A DNA stretch of 64,000 nucleotides, taken from contig JAFZAC010000007.1 in assembly GCA_017548365.1 (NCBI GenBank), positions 186,001 through 250,000 on the forward strand, read 5' to 3'. The notes under the pieces were generated by a model. It worked only from the letters and a program-made list of their open reading frames with translations. It ran no database searches and had not been told where the DNA came from. A program made the translations under genes and the position numbers. Positions 17,602-26,835 of this stretch are shown here, piece after piece. Within the stretch, counting starts at the first letter, position 1, and every line of letters starts with the position of its first letter. The stretch comes from Muribaculaceae bacterium. Its GTDB lineage: Bacteria; Bacteroidota; Bacteroidia; Bacteroidales; Muribaculaceae.

Positions 17602-17987
17602 GTGCCTTAAATTCTAATTCGGTCATCAGGATTTGTTACAACAAGTCGGCAAAACCAAACCATAACCCTTCAATTATGTTATAAAACATAAAGATTGACA
17701 TTTTCGCTACAATCCTTTATTTTTTACAACCAAACCCTCAATTTTAACAATAAAAATTAGCATAAATAAAAAAAAATTTGTTTCTTTGCACCTTATTAAA
17801 ATGCATTAATACCCACCATGAGGCTGATAGTGCATCTTGCAGATGAAGAAATCTGCATTGTTCGTCAGTCATTTAATGGGCATTGGTGATGATTTTAGTG
17901 GTAAGATTAATTTTCATATCATTATTAACCATTAACACGATATTGAGAAAATTTTTTTTAAACAAATAATAATTATTAATTTTTTCA
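17602..17987 (+). other. Upstream and leader region of the SusC operon
   Basis: A 386-bp AT-rich gap. A weak -7-like TTTCTTTGC at 17781-17789 suggests a start near 17796 and a leader of about 190 nt. The leader holds a perfect hairpin TGCAGAT-GAAGAA-ATCTGCA (17838-17857). Nothing else is recognisable, and no ECF sigma/anti-sigma pair is adjacent. Control by an unlinked regulator or through the leader is possible. Confidence 0.4.
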
Positions 17988-20900
17988 ATGCTTATGAGTC
18001 TAAAAAAACTTTTATTGCTAACGGCTGCAATACTGATGTCTCTCGCGGCGACCGCGCAGGTCAAAGTGACAGGTGTCGTTGTTGAGCCGATGCCCGATGG
18101 GACTTTTGAACCCGTGATTGGTGCTCATGTATCGGAAAAAGCAAAACCGTCTAATGGTACTGCCACCGACTTCGATGGCAAGTTCACCCTCACTGTGGCT
18201 TCTAACAAGAGTCACATCGTGGTGAAGTACACTGGTCTTGCCGATAAAGAAGTGCAAGTCACCTCGGGTGAGATGCGGATTGTTATGGCTCCCGACGAAG
18301 AGACTACTCTTGAAACGGTGGTTGTAACAGGTTATCAAAACATTGACAAGCGCCTCTTTACCGGTGCAACCACAAGCATTAATGCCGACAAGGCCAAGCT
18401 TGATGGTGTAGCCGACGTGTCACGTGCCCTTGAGGGACGTGCTGCCGGTGTGAGTGTGCAGAACGTGTCGGGTACCTTTGGTACCGCACCTAAAATCCGC
18501 GTGCGCGGTGCTACCTCAATCTACGGTAGCAGCAAGCCTCTGTGGGTTGTCGATGGTGTGATTCTCGAGGATAACGTTGAGCTTGATGCCGACGCCCTCT
18601 CGAGTGGTGACGCCACAACCCTTATCGCCAGCGCCATCGCTGGTATCAATGCCGATGATATCGAGAGCTTCCAGATCCTTAAGGACGGTTCGGCAACATC
18701 AATCTATGGTGCACGCGCCATGGCTGGTGTGATCGTCGTTACCACCAAGCAAGGACGCTCGGGTTCTGCAAGTATCAACTACACTGGCGAGTTCACTTAT
18801 CGCTTGAAACCCATGTACCGTGAGTTCAACATCAGTAACTCTCAGGAGCAGATGGGTATCTACAAGGAACTCGAGGCTAAGGGATGGTTGAGCTTTGCAA
18901 GTCTCGCCAACTCTTCAAGTTCGGGTATCTATGGTACCATGTACAAGCTCATGGACCAGTATGACCCCGCAACTGGTTTCGGACTTCCCAACACACTTGC
19001 TGCCAGAAACGCTTATCTGCGTGAGGCAGAGTTCCGCAACACCGACTGGTTTGACCTGTTGTTCAACAGCAACATCTCTCAAAACCACGCCATCTCTATC
19101 TCGGGTGGTACCGAAAAAGCAAGGTTCTACACCTCGGCTTCTATCATGTACGACCCAGGATGGACATTGCAAAGTGAGGTAACACGTTACACATTCAACG
19201 CCAACGCTAGCTACGACCTGTCAAAGAACTTGACAATTAAGTTGTTGACCAGTGACAGCTACCGCAAGCAGCGTGCTCCTGGTACTCTGAGCCAGGACGT
19301 TGACGTGGTAAACGGTGTATACAGCCGCAGCTTCGATATCAACCCCTATAGCTATGCGTTGAACACCTCTCGTACTGCCGACCCCAATGCTACTTACACT
19401 CGTAACTATACATCGTTCAATATTTTCCACGAGCTCGATCAGAACTACATTGACCTCGGTGTTACCGACCTCAAGTTCCAAGGCGAGATCTCTTGGAAAC
19501 CCGTTCAGGGACTTGAACTTAAGGGATTGGCATCTTACCGCTTCAACAGCAGTACTACCAACCACTATGTTAAGGACGACTCTAACCAGGCAAACGCCTA
19601 TCGTGCTGGTATCGATCCCGAGAATGCATCAATTCGCGACGCCAACACCTATCTCTATACCGACCCCGATATAGTAGGTGCTCTTCCTGTAACAGTTCTT
19701 CCTAAGGGTGGTATCCTTTATCACGATGTGAACGCTATGTCGCAGTTTGACTTGCGTGCTCAGGCACAATATAACAAGAGCTTCAACGAAAAACACCTCA
19801 TCAACTTGCTTGGCGGTTTTGAGCTCAGTAAGATTGAGCGTCATGCCGAGAGTTTCGAGGGATGGGGTATCGTTTATGAGAACGGTAACATTCCTTTCAT
19901 CGACAAGAACCTCTTTAAGCAGCAAGTTGAGGAGAACCACAACTACTACAGCGAGGCTTGGCGATATGGCCGCAACATGGCTTACTATGCTATGGGCAGT
20001 TACTCATTCATGGGCAAATACATCCTCACTGGAACATTCCGTTATGAGGGCTCTAACAAGCTCGGTAAGGCCAAGAAGAGCCGCTGGCTCCCAACTTGGA
20101 ACATCTCGGGTGCTTGGAACGCCAGTGACGAGAACTTCTTCCGTGATGCTTCTTTCAACCAGAAAGGTATCTGGACTTATGCCAAGATTCGTCTGTCTTA
20201 CTCACTGACTGCCGATGCAGGTCCTGCAAGCGTATCTAACGCACTGCCTATTTACTATCCATCAAAGCCTTGGAGATTGAATCCCGAGGATGCTGAGATG
20301 AATCTTTATTTGGCAAATATCGCTAACGAGGAGTTGACCTACGAGAAGAAACACGAGTTTGACATTGGTACCGACCTCGGTTTCTATCACAACCGCATCA
20401 ACCTTGTCTTCGACTGGTACAAGCGTAACAACTACGACTTGATTGGTGGTGTATATACCGAGGGTGTCGGTGGTGTGACACATAAGTATGCCAACGTGGC
20501 TTCAATGGAATCGCATGGTGTTGAGTTTACTCTTTCTACTCGTAATTTCGAAGCCGTTAAGCCTGGTGACTTTGAATGGAGCACCGACTTCACATTCTCT
20601 TATGCGAAGAATAAGATTACCGACCTCCTGTCACGCAGCCGCATTATCGACCTCGTGCCAGGTACCGGTTACGCACTTCAGGGTTATCCCGTGCGTGCTA
20701 TCTTCTCAATCCCATTCGCTGGTCTGAATGATGAGGGTCTTCCCACATTCTACGATGAGAATGGAGATGTAACAGTTGCTGGCATCTACTTCCAGCAATT
20801 TGACAACCTCGACTTCCTCAAGTATGAGGGTCCAGTAGATCCCATCTACACTGGTGGTCTTGGCAACAACTTCAGCTGGAAGGGCTTCCACCTTAATCTG

Positions 20901-21371
20901 TTCTTGACCTACTCGTTTGGCAACAAACTCCGTTTGCCCGCCGACTTCTCTTATGCTTACGGCGATATGACCGCCAACTCTCGTGAGATGAAGAATCGTT
21001 GGGTTGTTCCTGGCGATGAAGCTTATACCGATATCCCAACTATCGTTTCTACACGTCAGTATATGACTTGGAACAACGTATATGGCGAAAGATTAGGTAT
21101 AGCCTATAGTTCTTACAACTATAGTACTGCTCGTATTGCCAACGGTGGATTTATCCGCTTGAAAGAGGTTTCACTCACTTACGACATTCCTACCAAGGTG
21201 ATCAAGGCCCTGCGCCTTAACACCGCATCGGTTAAGCTGAGTACAACTAACTTGTGTCTGCTCTATGCCGACAAGAAACTCAACGGCCAAGACCCAGAGT
21301 TCTTTAACTCGGGTGGTGTGGCTGCGCCATCTCCCAAGCAGTTCACTCTCACAGTGCGCCTGGGTCTCTAA
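17988..21371 (+). CDS. SusC/RagA-type TonB-linked outer-membrane transporter
   Basis: An 1127-residue outer-membrane transporter that works with the adjacent SusD. A signal peptide (LLLLTAAILMSLAATAQ) precedes a carboxypeptidase-regulatory-like domain (VKVTGVVVEPMPDG to about residue 105), a TonB-box region (ETVVVTGYQNIDKR), the plug (ISINADK-type to GVIVVTTKQGRSG) and the barrel. The SusC hallmark 'RVRGATSIYGSSKPLWVVDG' is intact. There is no STN domain, so anti-sigma signalling through this receptor is unlikely. ATGs at 17988 and 17994 are both possible starts. It is first in a four-gene operon with SusD, a metallohydrolase and a DUF4302-like lipoprotein. Confidence 0.95.
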   Translation: MLMSLKKLLLLTAAILMSLAATAQVKVTGVVVEPMPDGTFEPVIGAHVSEKAKPSNGTATDFDGKFTLTVASNKSHIVVKYTGLADKEVQVTSGEMRIVMAPDEETTLETVVVTGYQNIDKRLFTGATTSINADKAKLDGVADVSRALEGRAAGVSVQNVSGTFGTAPKIRVRGATSIYGSSKPLWVVDGVILEDNVELDADALSSGDATTLIASAIAGINADDIESFQILKDGSATSIYGARAMAGVIVVTTKQGRSGSASINYTGEFTYRLKPMYREFNISNSQEQMGIYKELEAKGWLSFASLANSSSSGIYGTMYKLMDQYDPATGFGLPNTLAARNAYLREAEFRNTDWFDLLFNSNISQNHAISISGGTEKARFYTSASIMYDPGWTLQSEVTRYTFNANASYDLSKNLTIKLLTSDSYRKQRAPGTLSQDVDVVNGVYSRSFDINPYSYALNTSRTADPNATYTRNYTSFNIFHELDQNYIDLGVTDLKFQGEISWKPVQGLELKGLASYRFNSSTTNHYVKDDSNQANAYRAGIDPENASIRDANTYLYTDPDIVGALPVTVLPKGGILYHDVNAMSQFDLRAQAQYNKSFNEKHLINLLGGFELSKIERHAESFEGWGIVYENGNIPFIDKNLFKQQVEENHNYYSEAWRYGRNMAYYAMGSYSFMGKYILTGTFRYEGSNKLGKAKKSRWLPTWNISGAWNASDENFFRDASFNQKGIWTYAKIRLSYSLTADAGPASVSNALPIYYPSKPWRLNPEDAEMNLYLANIANEELTYEKKHEFDIGTDLGFYHNRINLVFDWYKRNNYDLIGGVYTEGVGGVTHKYANVASMESHGVEFTLSTRNFEAVKPGDFEWSTDFTFSYAKNKITDLLSRSRIIDLVPGTGYALQGYPVRAIFSIPFAGLNDEGLPTFYDENGDVTVAGIYFQQFDNLDFLKYEGPVDPIYTGGLGNNFSWKGFHLNLFLTYSFGNKLRLPADFSYAYGDMTANSREMKNRWVVPGDEAYTDIPTIVSTRQYMTWNNVYGERLGIAYSSYNYSTARIANGGFIRLKEVSLTYDIPTKVIKALRLNTASVKLSTTNLCLLYADKKLNGQDPEFFNSGGVAAPSPKQFTLTVRLGL

Positions 21372-21415
21372 TATATTAATAGGTGAAAGTTAAACTTAAA
21401 CTAAAAATATAGATT

Positions 21416-23179
21416 ATGAAATTAAGATATTTTATATTGGCTGGCGTGGCACTTCTTGGACTGTCGTCATGTAGCGACTTTCTCGACAAGCCATCCGACA
21501 CACGCGTTACTCTCACCAACACCGAGCAATTGCGCATGTTGATGACCAGTGCCTATCCAGAATATAGCTATGTGCCATTTTGTGAATTGTCGACCGACAA
21601 CTTTATCGACAACAATTCCCCAGGCGTAGATGGTGTTCGTTTCAATCTGTCGTCTTACGACCGCAATGACGACGAGACTTTTGCTTGGGAAGACATTCGC
21701 ACATCTACAGGCGAAGATACCCCTTCAGGATCGTGGGAAGGCTATTACAACGCCATTGCCACTTGCAATCAAGTTCTCGAAAAAGTCGAAGAGTTTGAGA
21801 ACGAAGGGGAGAACAGCGCCAAGCTGCAAGCCGTAAAGGGCGAGGCCCTGATCGACCGCGCTTACTGCCACTTTATGCTTGCCAACATCTTCTGCATGCC
21901 TTACCGCGGTCCAGAATTGAGCAAGCAAGAGCTTGGCATTCCTTACATGACAAAACCCGAGACTACAGTGAAACCTCACTATGAGCGTGGTACTCTTGCC
22001 GACACTTATGCTAGCATAGAGAAGGACATTGAAGATGGTTTGCCTTTAATTAATGATGCATTCTTTGAGCAACCAAAGTATCATTTCAACAAGCAGGCTG
22101 CCAACACCTTTGCATCACGCTTCTATCTCTTTAAGCGTGACTATCCAAAGGTTATCGAATGCGCCAATGCCGCCTTTGGTGGTGCAGATGTTGACCCAAT
22201 GCCTTACATGACTGATATCTGGGCCCACAAAGATGATTTGGAAGACCCCGACGATTTCAATCGTTACTATGCTGACCCTACCCACATGAGGAATTTCATG
22301 ATTATGCCTACATATTCAATCTATTACCGTCGCATAAATCAAGGCAACCGATATGCTTGTAACCGTGAAGCTATGCAGGCCACAGTTTGGGACGGCAAAG
22401 GCCCGACTTGGACTGGTGTGCATCCATGCTATAACGGATGTGGTATGTATGTCGCTGGATATAACCAAGATTATGGTTTGTGGTGGGCAGCTCCAGTTGG
22501 TGAGCAGTTTGAATATACCGATAAGGTTGCCGGTATTGGCTACGCGCACCAGGTGCTTTGCGAGTTCACCGGCGAGGAGGCTCTCTTGAACCGTGCCGAG
22601 GCTAAGTTGTTCCTTGGCGACATTGACGGATGTGTTGCCGACTTAGGCGTGTGGGAAGGTGCTCGCCGCAATACTACCAACAGCACAAGTAGTTTGAAAC
22701 CATGGAGTAAGGAAATCGTTAAGAATTTCTATACTACAGCCGAGGAAAAATACGTCCTCAACAGTAAGCCTGAGCGTCGCGAACTTTTGGGAGCCAAGTA
22801 TCTTGACTCGCTTTACTATGGTATTGCTAAGCCTATCCACATTGACATCGTTTGTCCAAGTGCCCAGTACCATAATAATCCTGAAATTAATCCTTTCCTG
22901 CAGTGTATCCAGCACTTCCGCCGCATTGAATTCCTTTTCCGTGGAATGCGTTGGTTTGACATCAAGCGCTATGGCATCTCTTACAGCCACACTATTGGCA
23001 AGGAGGCTCGTGTTGTCACACTCAATCCCAACATTGAAAGTGGTGTTCTTGACGGCCGCTTGGCTCTTCAGATTCCTAATGAGGTTATAGCTGCCGGTAT
23101 TGAACCTAATACACGACTTGTCACGCCAGTGACGACAAGCTTCAAGAAGGCTGTGGTGCGACCTAGTAGTGATGAATAA
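21416..23179 (+). CDS. SusD/RagB-type surface lipoprotein
   Basis: A 587-residue ligand-binding lid of the SusCD complex. The lipobox LGLSSC (Cys20) is followed by an acidic, exposure-type start, SDFLDKPSD. TPR-like helices are visible, with the family segments GEALIDRAYCHFMLANIFC and LYLFKRDYPKVIECANAAF-like repeats; the C-terminal region has RRIEFLFRGMRWFDIKRYG, characteristic of SusD proteins. It starts 45 nt after susC. The ligand cannot be read from the sequence, but the neighbours are a peptidase-like enzyme and not glycoside hydrolases. Confidence 0.95.
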   Translation: MKLRYFILAGVALLGLSSCSDFLDKPSDTRVTLTNTEQLRMLMTSAYPEYSYVPFCELSTDNFIDNNSPGVDGVRFNLSSYDRNDDETFAWEDIRTSTGEDTPSGSWEGYYNAIATCNQVLEKVEEFENEGENSAKLQAVKGEALIDRAYCHFMLANIFCMPYRGPELSKQELGIPYMTKPETTVKPHYERGTLADTYASIEKDIEDGLPLINDAFFEQPKYHFNKQAANTFASRFYLFKRDYPKVIECANAAFGGADVDPMPYMTDIWAHKDDLEDPDDFNRYYADPTHMRNFMIMPTYSIYYRRINQGNRYACNREAMQATVWDGKGPTWTGVHPCYNGCGMYVAGYNQDYGLWWAAPVGEQFEYTDKVAGIGYAHQVLCEFTGEEALLNRAEAKLFLGDIDGCVADLGVWEGARRNTTNSTSSLKPWSKEIVKNFYTTAEEKYVLNSKPERRELLGAKYLDSLYYGIAKPIHIDIVCPSAQYHNNPEINPFLQCIQHFRRIEFLFRGMRWFDIKRYGISYSHTIGKEARVVTLNPNIESGVLDGRLALQIPNEVIAAGIEPNTRLVTPVTTSFKKAVVRPSSDE

Positions 23180-23199
23180 TTAAAAATTCAGATAAGATT

Positions 23200-24477
23200 A
23201 TGAAAAAATATTTTAAATACTTAAGTGCATTGGCACTGGTAGCTGTTGCTGCTATGTCGCTCTCTTCATGTAGCGAAAAGGGACTTGGTGAAACCATCTT
23301 CCCCGACGTGACCGATGAGCTCGACCCTAATAGCTACACATATAACTTTGACAAGTGGCTTAAGGAGAACTACCTCGATGTCTATAACTTGGAATTCCAG
23401 TACAGGCTTAAAGACAATGAGACCAATATGAACTATAACCTTGAACCTGCTACGCTCAGGAATTCCATCGACTTGGCTGTGCTTGCCAAGTACATGTGGT
23501 TTGATGTTTATGAGGAAGTAACAGGAAGCAAGGAGTTCTTGAAGATGTATGGTCCCCGCATTCTGATGCTTGTGGGTTCTCCAGCAATCAACCCTCGATC
23601 AAGAACCATCGAAGTTGGTCTTGCTGAGGGTGGAATCAAGGTGACGTTACTTAATGTAAACAGATTAGGTAATTATGTTAACAATCCCCAACAGTTGGTT
23701 AATGTTTTGAACGACGAGTATTTCCATACGATGCACCATGAGTTTGCTCACATCTTGCATCAAACGAGAAGTATTCCTACTGAGTTCCGTATTCTTTCGG
23801 CAGGTCATTACGACGGCATGAATTGGGAGAAAAAGAATTCACAAATGGTTCATTCTCTTGGTTTCGTCACCACTTACGCCTCAAGTGCTCTTCGTGAAGA
23901 CTTTGCTGAGACCATAGCATGCTATATCACATATTCCGATGCACAGTGGGCAGCTATTATGGATGAGGCAGCTCGTGGCTGGGCTACCGACCGTGATGAG
24001 GAAAGTGATTCTTGGATTCCCTATTATTGCTATTATTACTATCCAAACAACACCGCTACCGACGATAATGGTGAGAGCACTCTCACTTATTTGGATCGCA
24101 ATAGAGTGGAGACTCTTGAGGATGGCACCCTTGTCTATAGGAATATGTACCAGAGAGGTAGGTTGCAAAATAATAAGCCTACGCTAGGCGAAGACGGCAA
24201 CTGGTATGACCTTGACGGCAACCTGACCGACTCACAAGGCTACCTTCTTGACAAGAACGGCAATCGCATTCCTATCTACGTTTATGCCGTTGAGGATGAC
24301 GATAATGTGAGTGGTAAAGATATTTTGGAGACGAAGATTCAGTTGTGTAAAGACTGGTTCCGTGATGAGTGGGGCATCGACCTCGAACAATTGCGCAATG
24401 TTGTTCAGGCTCGCATTCAGAGTTTTGATGCAGCTAAACTTGAAGAACTTCGTAGTCAGATTACTCTTCCAGAATAA
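23200..24477 (+). CDS. Substrate import-associated zinc metallohydrolase lipoprotein
   Basis: A 425-residue lipoprotein (lipobox LSSCSEK, Cys24). The zinc motif HHEFAHILHQ (HExxH, near residue 181) is intact, and a downstream glutamate in LREDFAETIACY is a good third ligand. This matches the group of zinc metallohydrolase lipoproteins (TIGR04549 type) encoded beside SusC/SusD pairs. It probably acts on the cell surface or in the periplasm to cut a peptide bond in the imported ligand. It follows susD by 20 nt. A C-terminal acidic, glycine/asparagine-rich stretch (NWYDLDGNLTDSQGYLLDKN) may bind calcium or ligand. Confidence 0.88.
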   Translation: MKKYFKYLSALALVAVAAMSLSSCSEKGLGETIFPDVTDELDPNSYTYNFDKWLKENYLDVYNLEFQYRLKDNETNMNYNLEPATLRNSIDLAVLAKYMWFDVYEEVTGSKEFLKMYGPRILMLVGSPAINPRSRTIEVGLAEGGIKVTLLNVNRLGNYVNNPQQLVNVLNDEYFHTMHHEFAHILHQTRSIPTEFRILSAGHYDGMNWEKKNSQMVHSLGFVTTYASSALREDFAETIACYITYSDAQWAAIMDEAARGWATDRDEESDSWIPYYCYYYYPNNTATDDNGESTLTYLDRNRVETLEDGTLVYRNMYQRGRLQNNKPTLGEDGNWYDLDGNLTDSQGYLLDKNGNRIPIYVYAVEDDDNVSGKDILETKIQLCKDWFRDEWGIDLEQLRNVVQARIQSFDAAKLEELRSQITLPE

Positions 24478-24505
24478 TGTTTAATCTTAATATACATTAG
24501 ATATT

Positions 24506-25891
24506 ATGAAGAAATTATTTTATATTTCGGCTTTAATCCTCACGTTGTCGCTCACGGCTTGTGCTCCAAGCGAGGTCGATGACCTTTTCGACGAGAACCC
24601 GGCAGCACGTATGGATAATGCTGTGAAAAATTATACTGAGTTGTTCCTGTCCGATGGCGGACGCTGGCTGATGGAATATTTCTGCAGCGCCGGTGAGCCA
24701 GGCTACAACTATATTATGACTTTCCATAAAGATGGCACAGTTGATATCTCTACTAAAAATAGTGAGGTCAATGGTGGAGCTTTCATCACCGACAAGTCTT
24801 TGTGGGAAGTGGTGAGCGACTATGGTCCAGTGCTTTCGTTCAACACCTATAATAGAGCATTCCATGTGTTCTCAAATCCTGAAATAGAATTAGGTACCGC
24901 TGGATCCAGTTCAAGTACCTACGGCGTGGGACACGAGGGCGACTATGAATTTGTTATCATTCACGCCGAGCATGACAAGGTTAAGCTGCGTGGCAAGAAG
25001 ACCGGCATAACTATTATGATGAGTCGTCTGTCTTCCGAGGTGGCACCTACCGATGAGGATTACTTCACATTACTCACCTCGGTGTTGAATGCTACCTTCA
25101 ACAACCGTGTCAACGATTATGTACTCACTACTGCAAGCGGCAAGCGTTACATCTGCAACGGTGACGGTGGCCCCATTAACTCAATGTTCTGGAGCTTCTA
25201 TCCCGAAGGTGGTTCTCTGCTCGACAACGGTGAGTATATGAATGCTATCTTTACAGTTAATGGTGTTCACTTTATGGAGCCATTGAGCTTCCTCACCGAG
25301 TATGATGAGAACGATGTTGCCGCTCAGAGCTTTGAGATTCAGCCCGACGGTACCCTCCTGTGCACCGAAGACGGGTTGACCACAATCAAGGGTCCTTCTT
25401 TTGCCGACGTGTTCCATCAGAAGCAAATCGGCTGGACTCTCAGCAAAGAGGAAGGCAAGATCAGTGGAGATTTCCTCACAATCTTCAATCAGATTGTTGA
25501 TGAGGCTAAAAACACGAAAGTTAATAACAAACCTCTCAACTATAAGTTCCAGTGGTTGCAGTTAGGCTATGACACTAACAAGGCTAAGTATCGTCTCTAC
25601 TTCAGGTTCAATACCGGTAATAATTACGGTAGCATCTATGTCAACCATGAGATTGTGGATGATCACACCATCAAGTTCTCATTTGATCCCAATGCCGAAG
25701 TGCCATACGACAATAATGGCGGTAAAATATATGGCTGGCTGCCAAGTATGAGAGCTATGGTTGAATTGCTCTGCACAGGTGAATATGAACTGAGTTCCAA
25801 CAACTTCATGGTGTCGAACCCTCTACTCATGAAGAGCAAGAGCAATCCTAACAACTTCGTGGAAATCAAGTTTGACACTGCATCTCTGTGA
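24506..25891 (+). CDS. DUF4302-like surface lipoprotein of the SusCD operon
   Basis: A 461-residue lipoprotein with lipobox LSLTACAPS (Cys19). The mature start VDDLFDENPAARMDNAV fits the DUF4302 family as I recall it, and these proteins usually sit at the end of SusCD-metallohydrolase operons. The rest is beta-rich, with GGRWLMEYFCS, GYNYIMTFHKDGTVDIST and GDYEFVIIHAEHDKVKLRGKKTG. No catalytic motif is visible. It may bind the same ligand as an accessory surface protein. It is the last gene; a clear terminator follows. Confidence 0.75.
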   Translation: MKKLFYISALILTLSLTACAPSEVDDLFDENPAARMDNAVKNYTELFLSDGGRWLMEYFCSAGEPGYNYIMTFHKDGTVDISTKNSEVNGGAFITDKSLWEVVSDYGPVLSFNTYNRAFHVFSNPEIELGTAGSSSSTYGVGHEGDYEFVIIHAEHDKVKLRGKKTGITIMMSRLSSEVAPTDEDYFTLLTSVLNATFNNRVNDYVLTTASGKRYICNGDGGPINSMFWSFYPEGGSLLDNGEYMNAIFTVNGVHFMEPLSFLTEYDENDVAAQSFEIQPDGTLLCTEDGLTTIKGPSFADVFHQKQIGWTLSKEEGKISGDFLTIFNQIVDEAKNTKVNNKPLNYKFQWLQLGYDTNKAKYRLYFRFNTGNNYGSIYVNHEIVDDHTIKFSFDPNAEVPYDNNGGKIYGWLPSMRAMVELLCTGEYELSSNNFMVSNPLLMKSKSNPNNFVEIKFDTASL

Positions 25892-25921
25892 TAATATCCT
25901 ATTAGGATAACACTCATAACC

Positions 25922-25962
25922 CAAGTGGCGACTCCCCAACCCGGAGCCGCCACTTGTTTTTT
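25922..25962 (+). terminator. Terminator of the SusCD operon
   Basis: CAAGTGGCGACTCC pairs with GGAGCCGCCACTTG (one mismatch) around a 7-nt loop, followed by six T. Confidence 0.85.
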
Positions 25963-26004
25963 CATCCCCTCTTAAATATATCAAACAATTTGCACTATTA
26001 TTTT

Positions 26005-26110
26005 TTCAAAAAGCTGCACCTGCCGGTGTCGAAAAGCCTCGCAAGCTCGGAAAATAAAGAATTCCGGCGAAAGCCGGCTTTTTGACGAACTTAGTTCGCA
26101 GCTTTTTGAA
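26005..26110. repeat. Palindromic element, copy 1 (intact, 106 bp)
   Basis: Bounded by a perfect 13-bp inverted repeat TTCAAAAAGCTGC (26005-26017) / GCAGCTTTTTGAA (26098-26110). Inside are the segment CGAAAAGCCTCGCAAGCTCGG, a hairpin CCGGC-GAAA-GCCGG (26064-26077) and a hairpin CGAAC-TTA-GTTCG. A 46-bp spacer separates it from copy 2; a near-identical spacer follows copy 2. Confidence 0.85.
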
Positions 26111-26216
26111 AAATACTCAGTCTCATGACCGGTGCCAACTGCGACACATAATTTCTTTCAAAAAGTTACACCTCTCGGTGCCGAAAAGCCTCGCAAGCTC
26201 GGTATTTTATAATACT

Positions 26217-26684
26217 TTATAATGAAAATGCCATCAATCCTACTTTATCTTCCAAATTACTATTGGAATTAACAACTTCCTCAAAATCATTCAATATAAA
26301 TGCTTTCATTCCATATTTAGCCATATATGAAACTCCAAAATTAAGAAGTAGCCCATAATGCTTGTGCATTAATTTCATGTACGTTAGAAGTTGCCGAATA
26401 TGAGACCTCTCAATTCTAGGTGTTGCTTTTAGCTCAACAATGATTTCATTTTCTACTACTAAATCAGCAATAAGGTTTAAATCTAAAGTCTGTTTCTTAT
26501 AGTAGGTGGGTATTGTGACTTGATTTTCAACATTAATACCCATTGAAGCCAATTCGAGCATCAAGGCTTTTTCATAGAATTTCTCTATCATATACGGTCC
26601 GAGGTTCTTTTCAACAGTTATAGCTGCACCTCTTATCTTATAGTAAAGAGCAAGCCTTGCTTTATCATCTGAAATATTTATCAT
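26217..26684 (-). CDS. GxxExxY-family protein, PD-(D/E)XK nuclease-like fold
   Basis: A 155-residue protein starting at the ATG at 26684; the frame extends to a TTG at 26705 that lies within the promoter. The family segment LGPYMIEKFYEKALMLEL corresponds to the GxxExxY signature, and the core LIADLVVENEIIVELKA supplies the Asp...Glu-x-Lys triad of the PD-(D/E)XK fold. A conserved histidine-rich end (LTYMKLMHKHYGLLLNFG) follows. Relatives are known as repeated singletons and as proteins encoded in 23S rRNA intervening sequences; their biochemical role is unsettled. Here the gene lies in the loop of a palindromic repeat and has its own promoter, so it behaves like an inserted cassette. Its AT-rich codon use differs visibly from neighbours. 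Confidence 0.85.
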   Translation of the reverse strand: MINISDDKARLALYYKIRGAAITVEKNLGPYMIEKFYEKALMLELASMGINVENQVTIPTYYKKQTLDLNLIADLVVENEIIVELKATPRIERSHIRQLLTYMKLMHKHYGLLLNFGVSYMAKYGMKAFILNDFEEVVNSNSNLEDKVGLMAFSL

Positions 26685-26701
26685 TGCTTTTGATTTTTTT
26701 T

Positions 26702-26734
26702 GCAAAGATAATAATATACAAGATTAAGAACAAA
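26702..26734 (-). promoter_or_regulatory. Promoter of the GxxExxY gene
   Basis: Minus strand: TTTG (26734-26731), 20-bp spacer, TATCTTTGC (26710-26702). The -33 box lies at the junction between the insert and the right half of the repeat. Confidence 0.75.
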
Positions 26735-26835
26735 TAAAAATTCCGGCGAAAGCCGGCATTTTGACGAACTCAGTTCGCAGCTTTTTGAAAAATAATCAGT
26801 CTCATGACCGGTGCCAACTGCGACACATAATTTCT

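Larger units (their letters stand above)
26157..26789. mobile_element. Palindromic element, copy 2, split by a GxxExxY gene cassette
   Basis: The left half (26157-26202) ends at GCAAGCTCGG and the right half (about 26730-26789) resumes at AAATAAAAATTCCGGCG. In the two intact copies these parts are directly joined. The extra 527 bp between them (about 26203-26729) hold one gene and its promoter on the minus strand. No target-site duplication, transposase or terminal repeat belonging to the insert is evident, so the mechanism of entry is unknown. Confidence 0.75.

Noticed and set aside
17602..17987. Riboswitch upstream of SusC
   Set aside because: Only one hairpin stands out; no cobalamin, TPP, SAM or other core was recognised.
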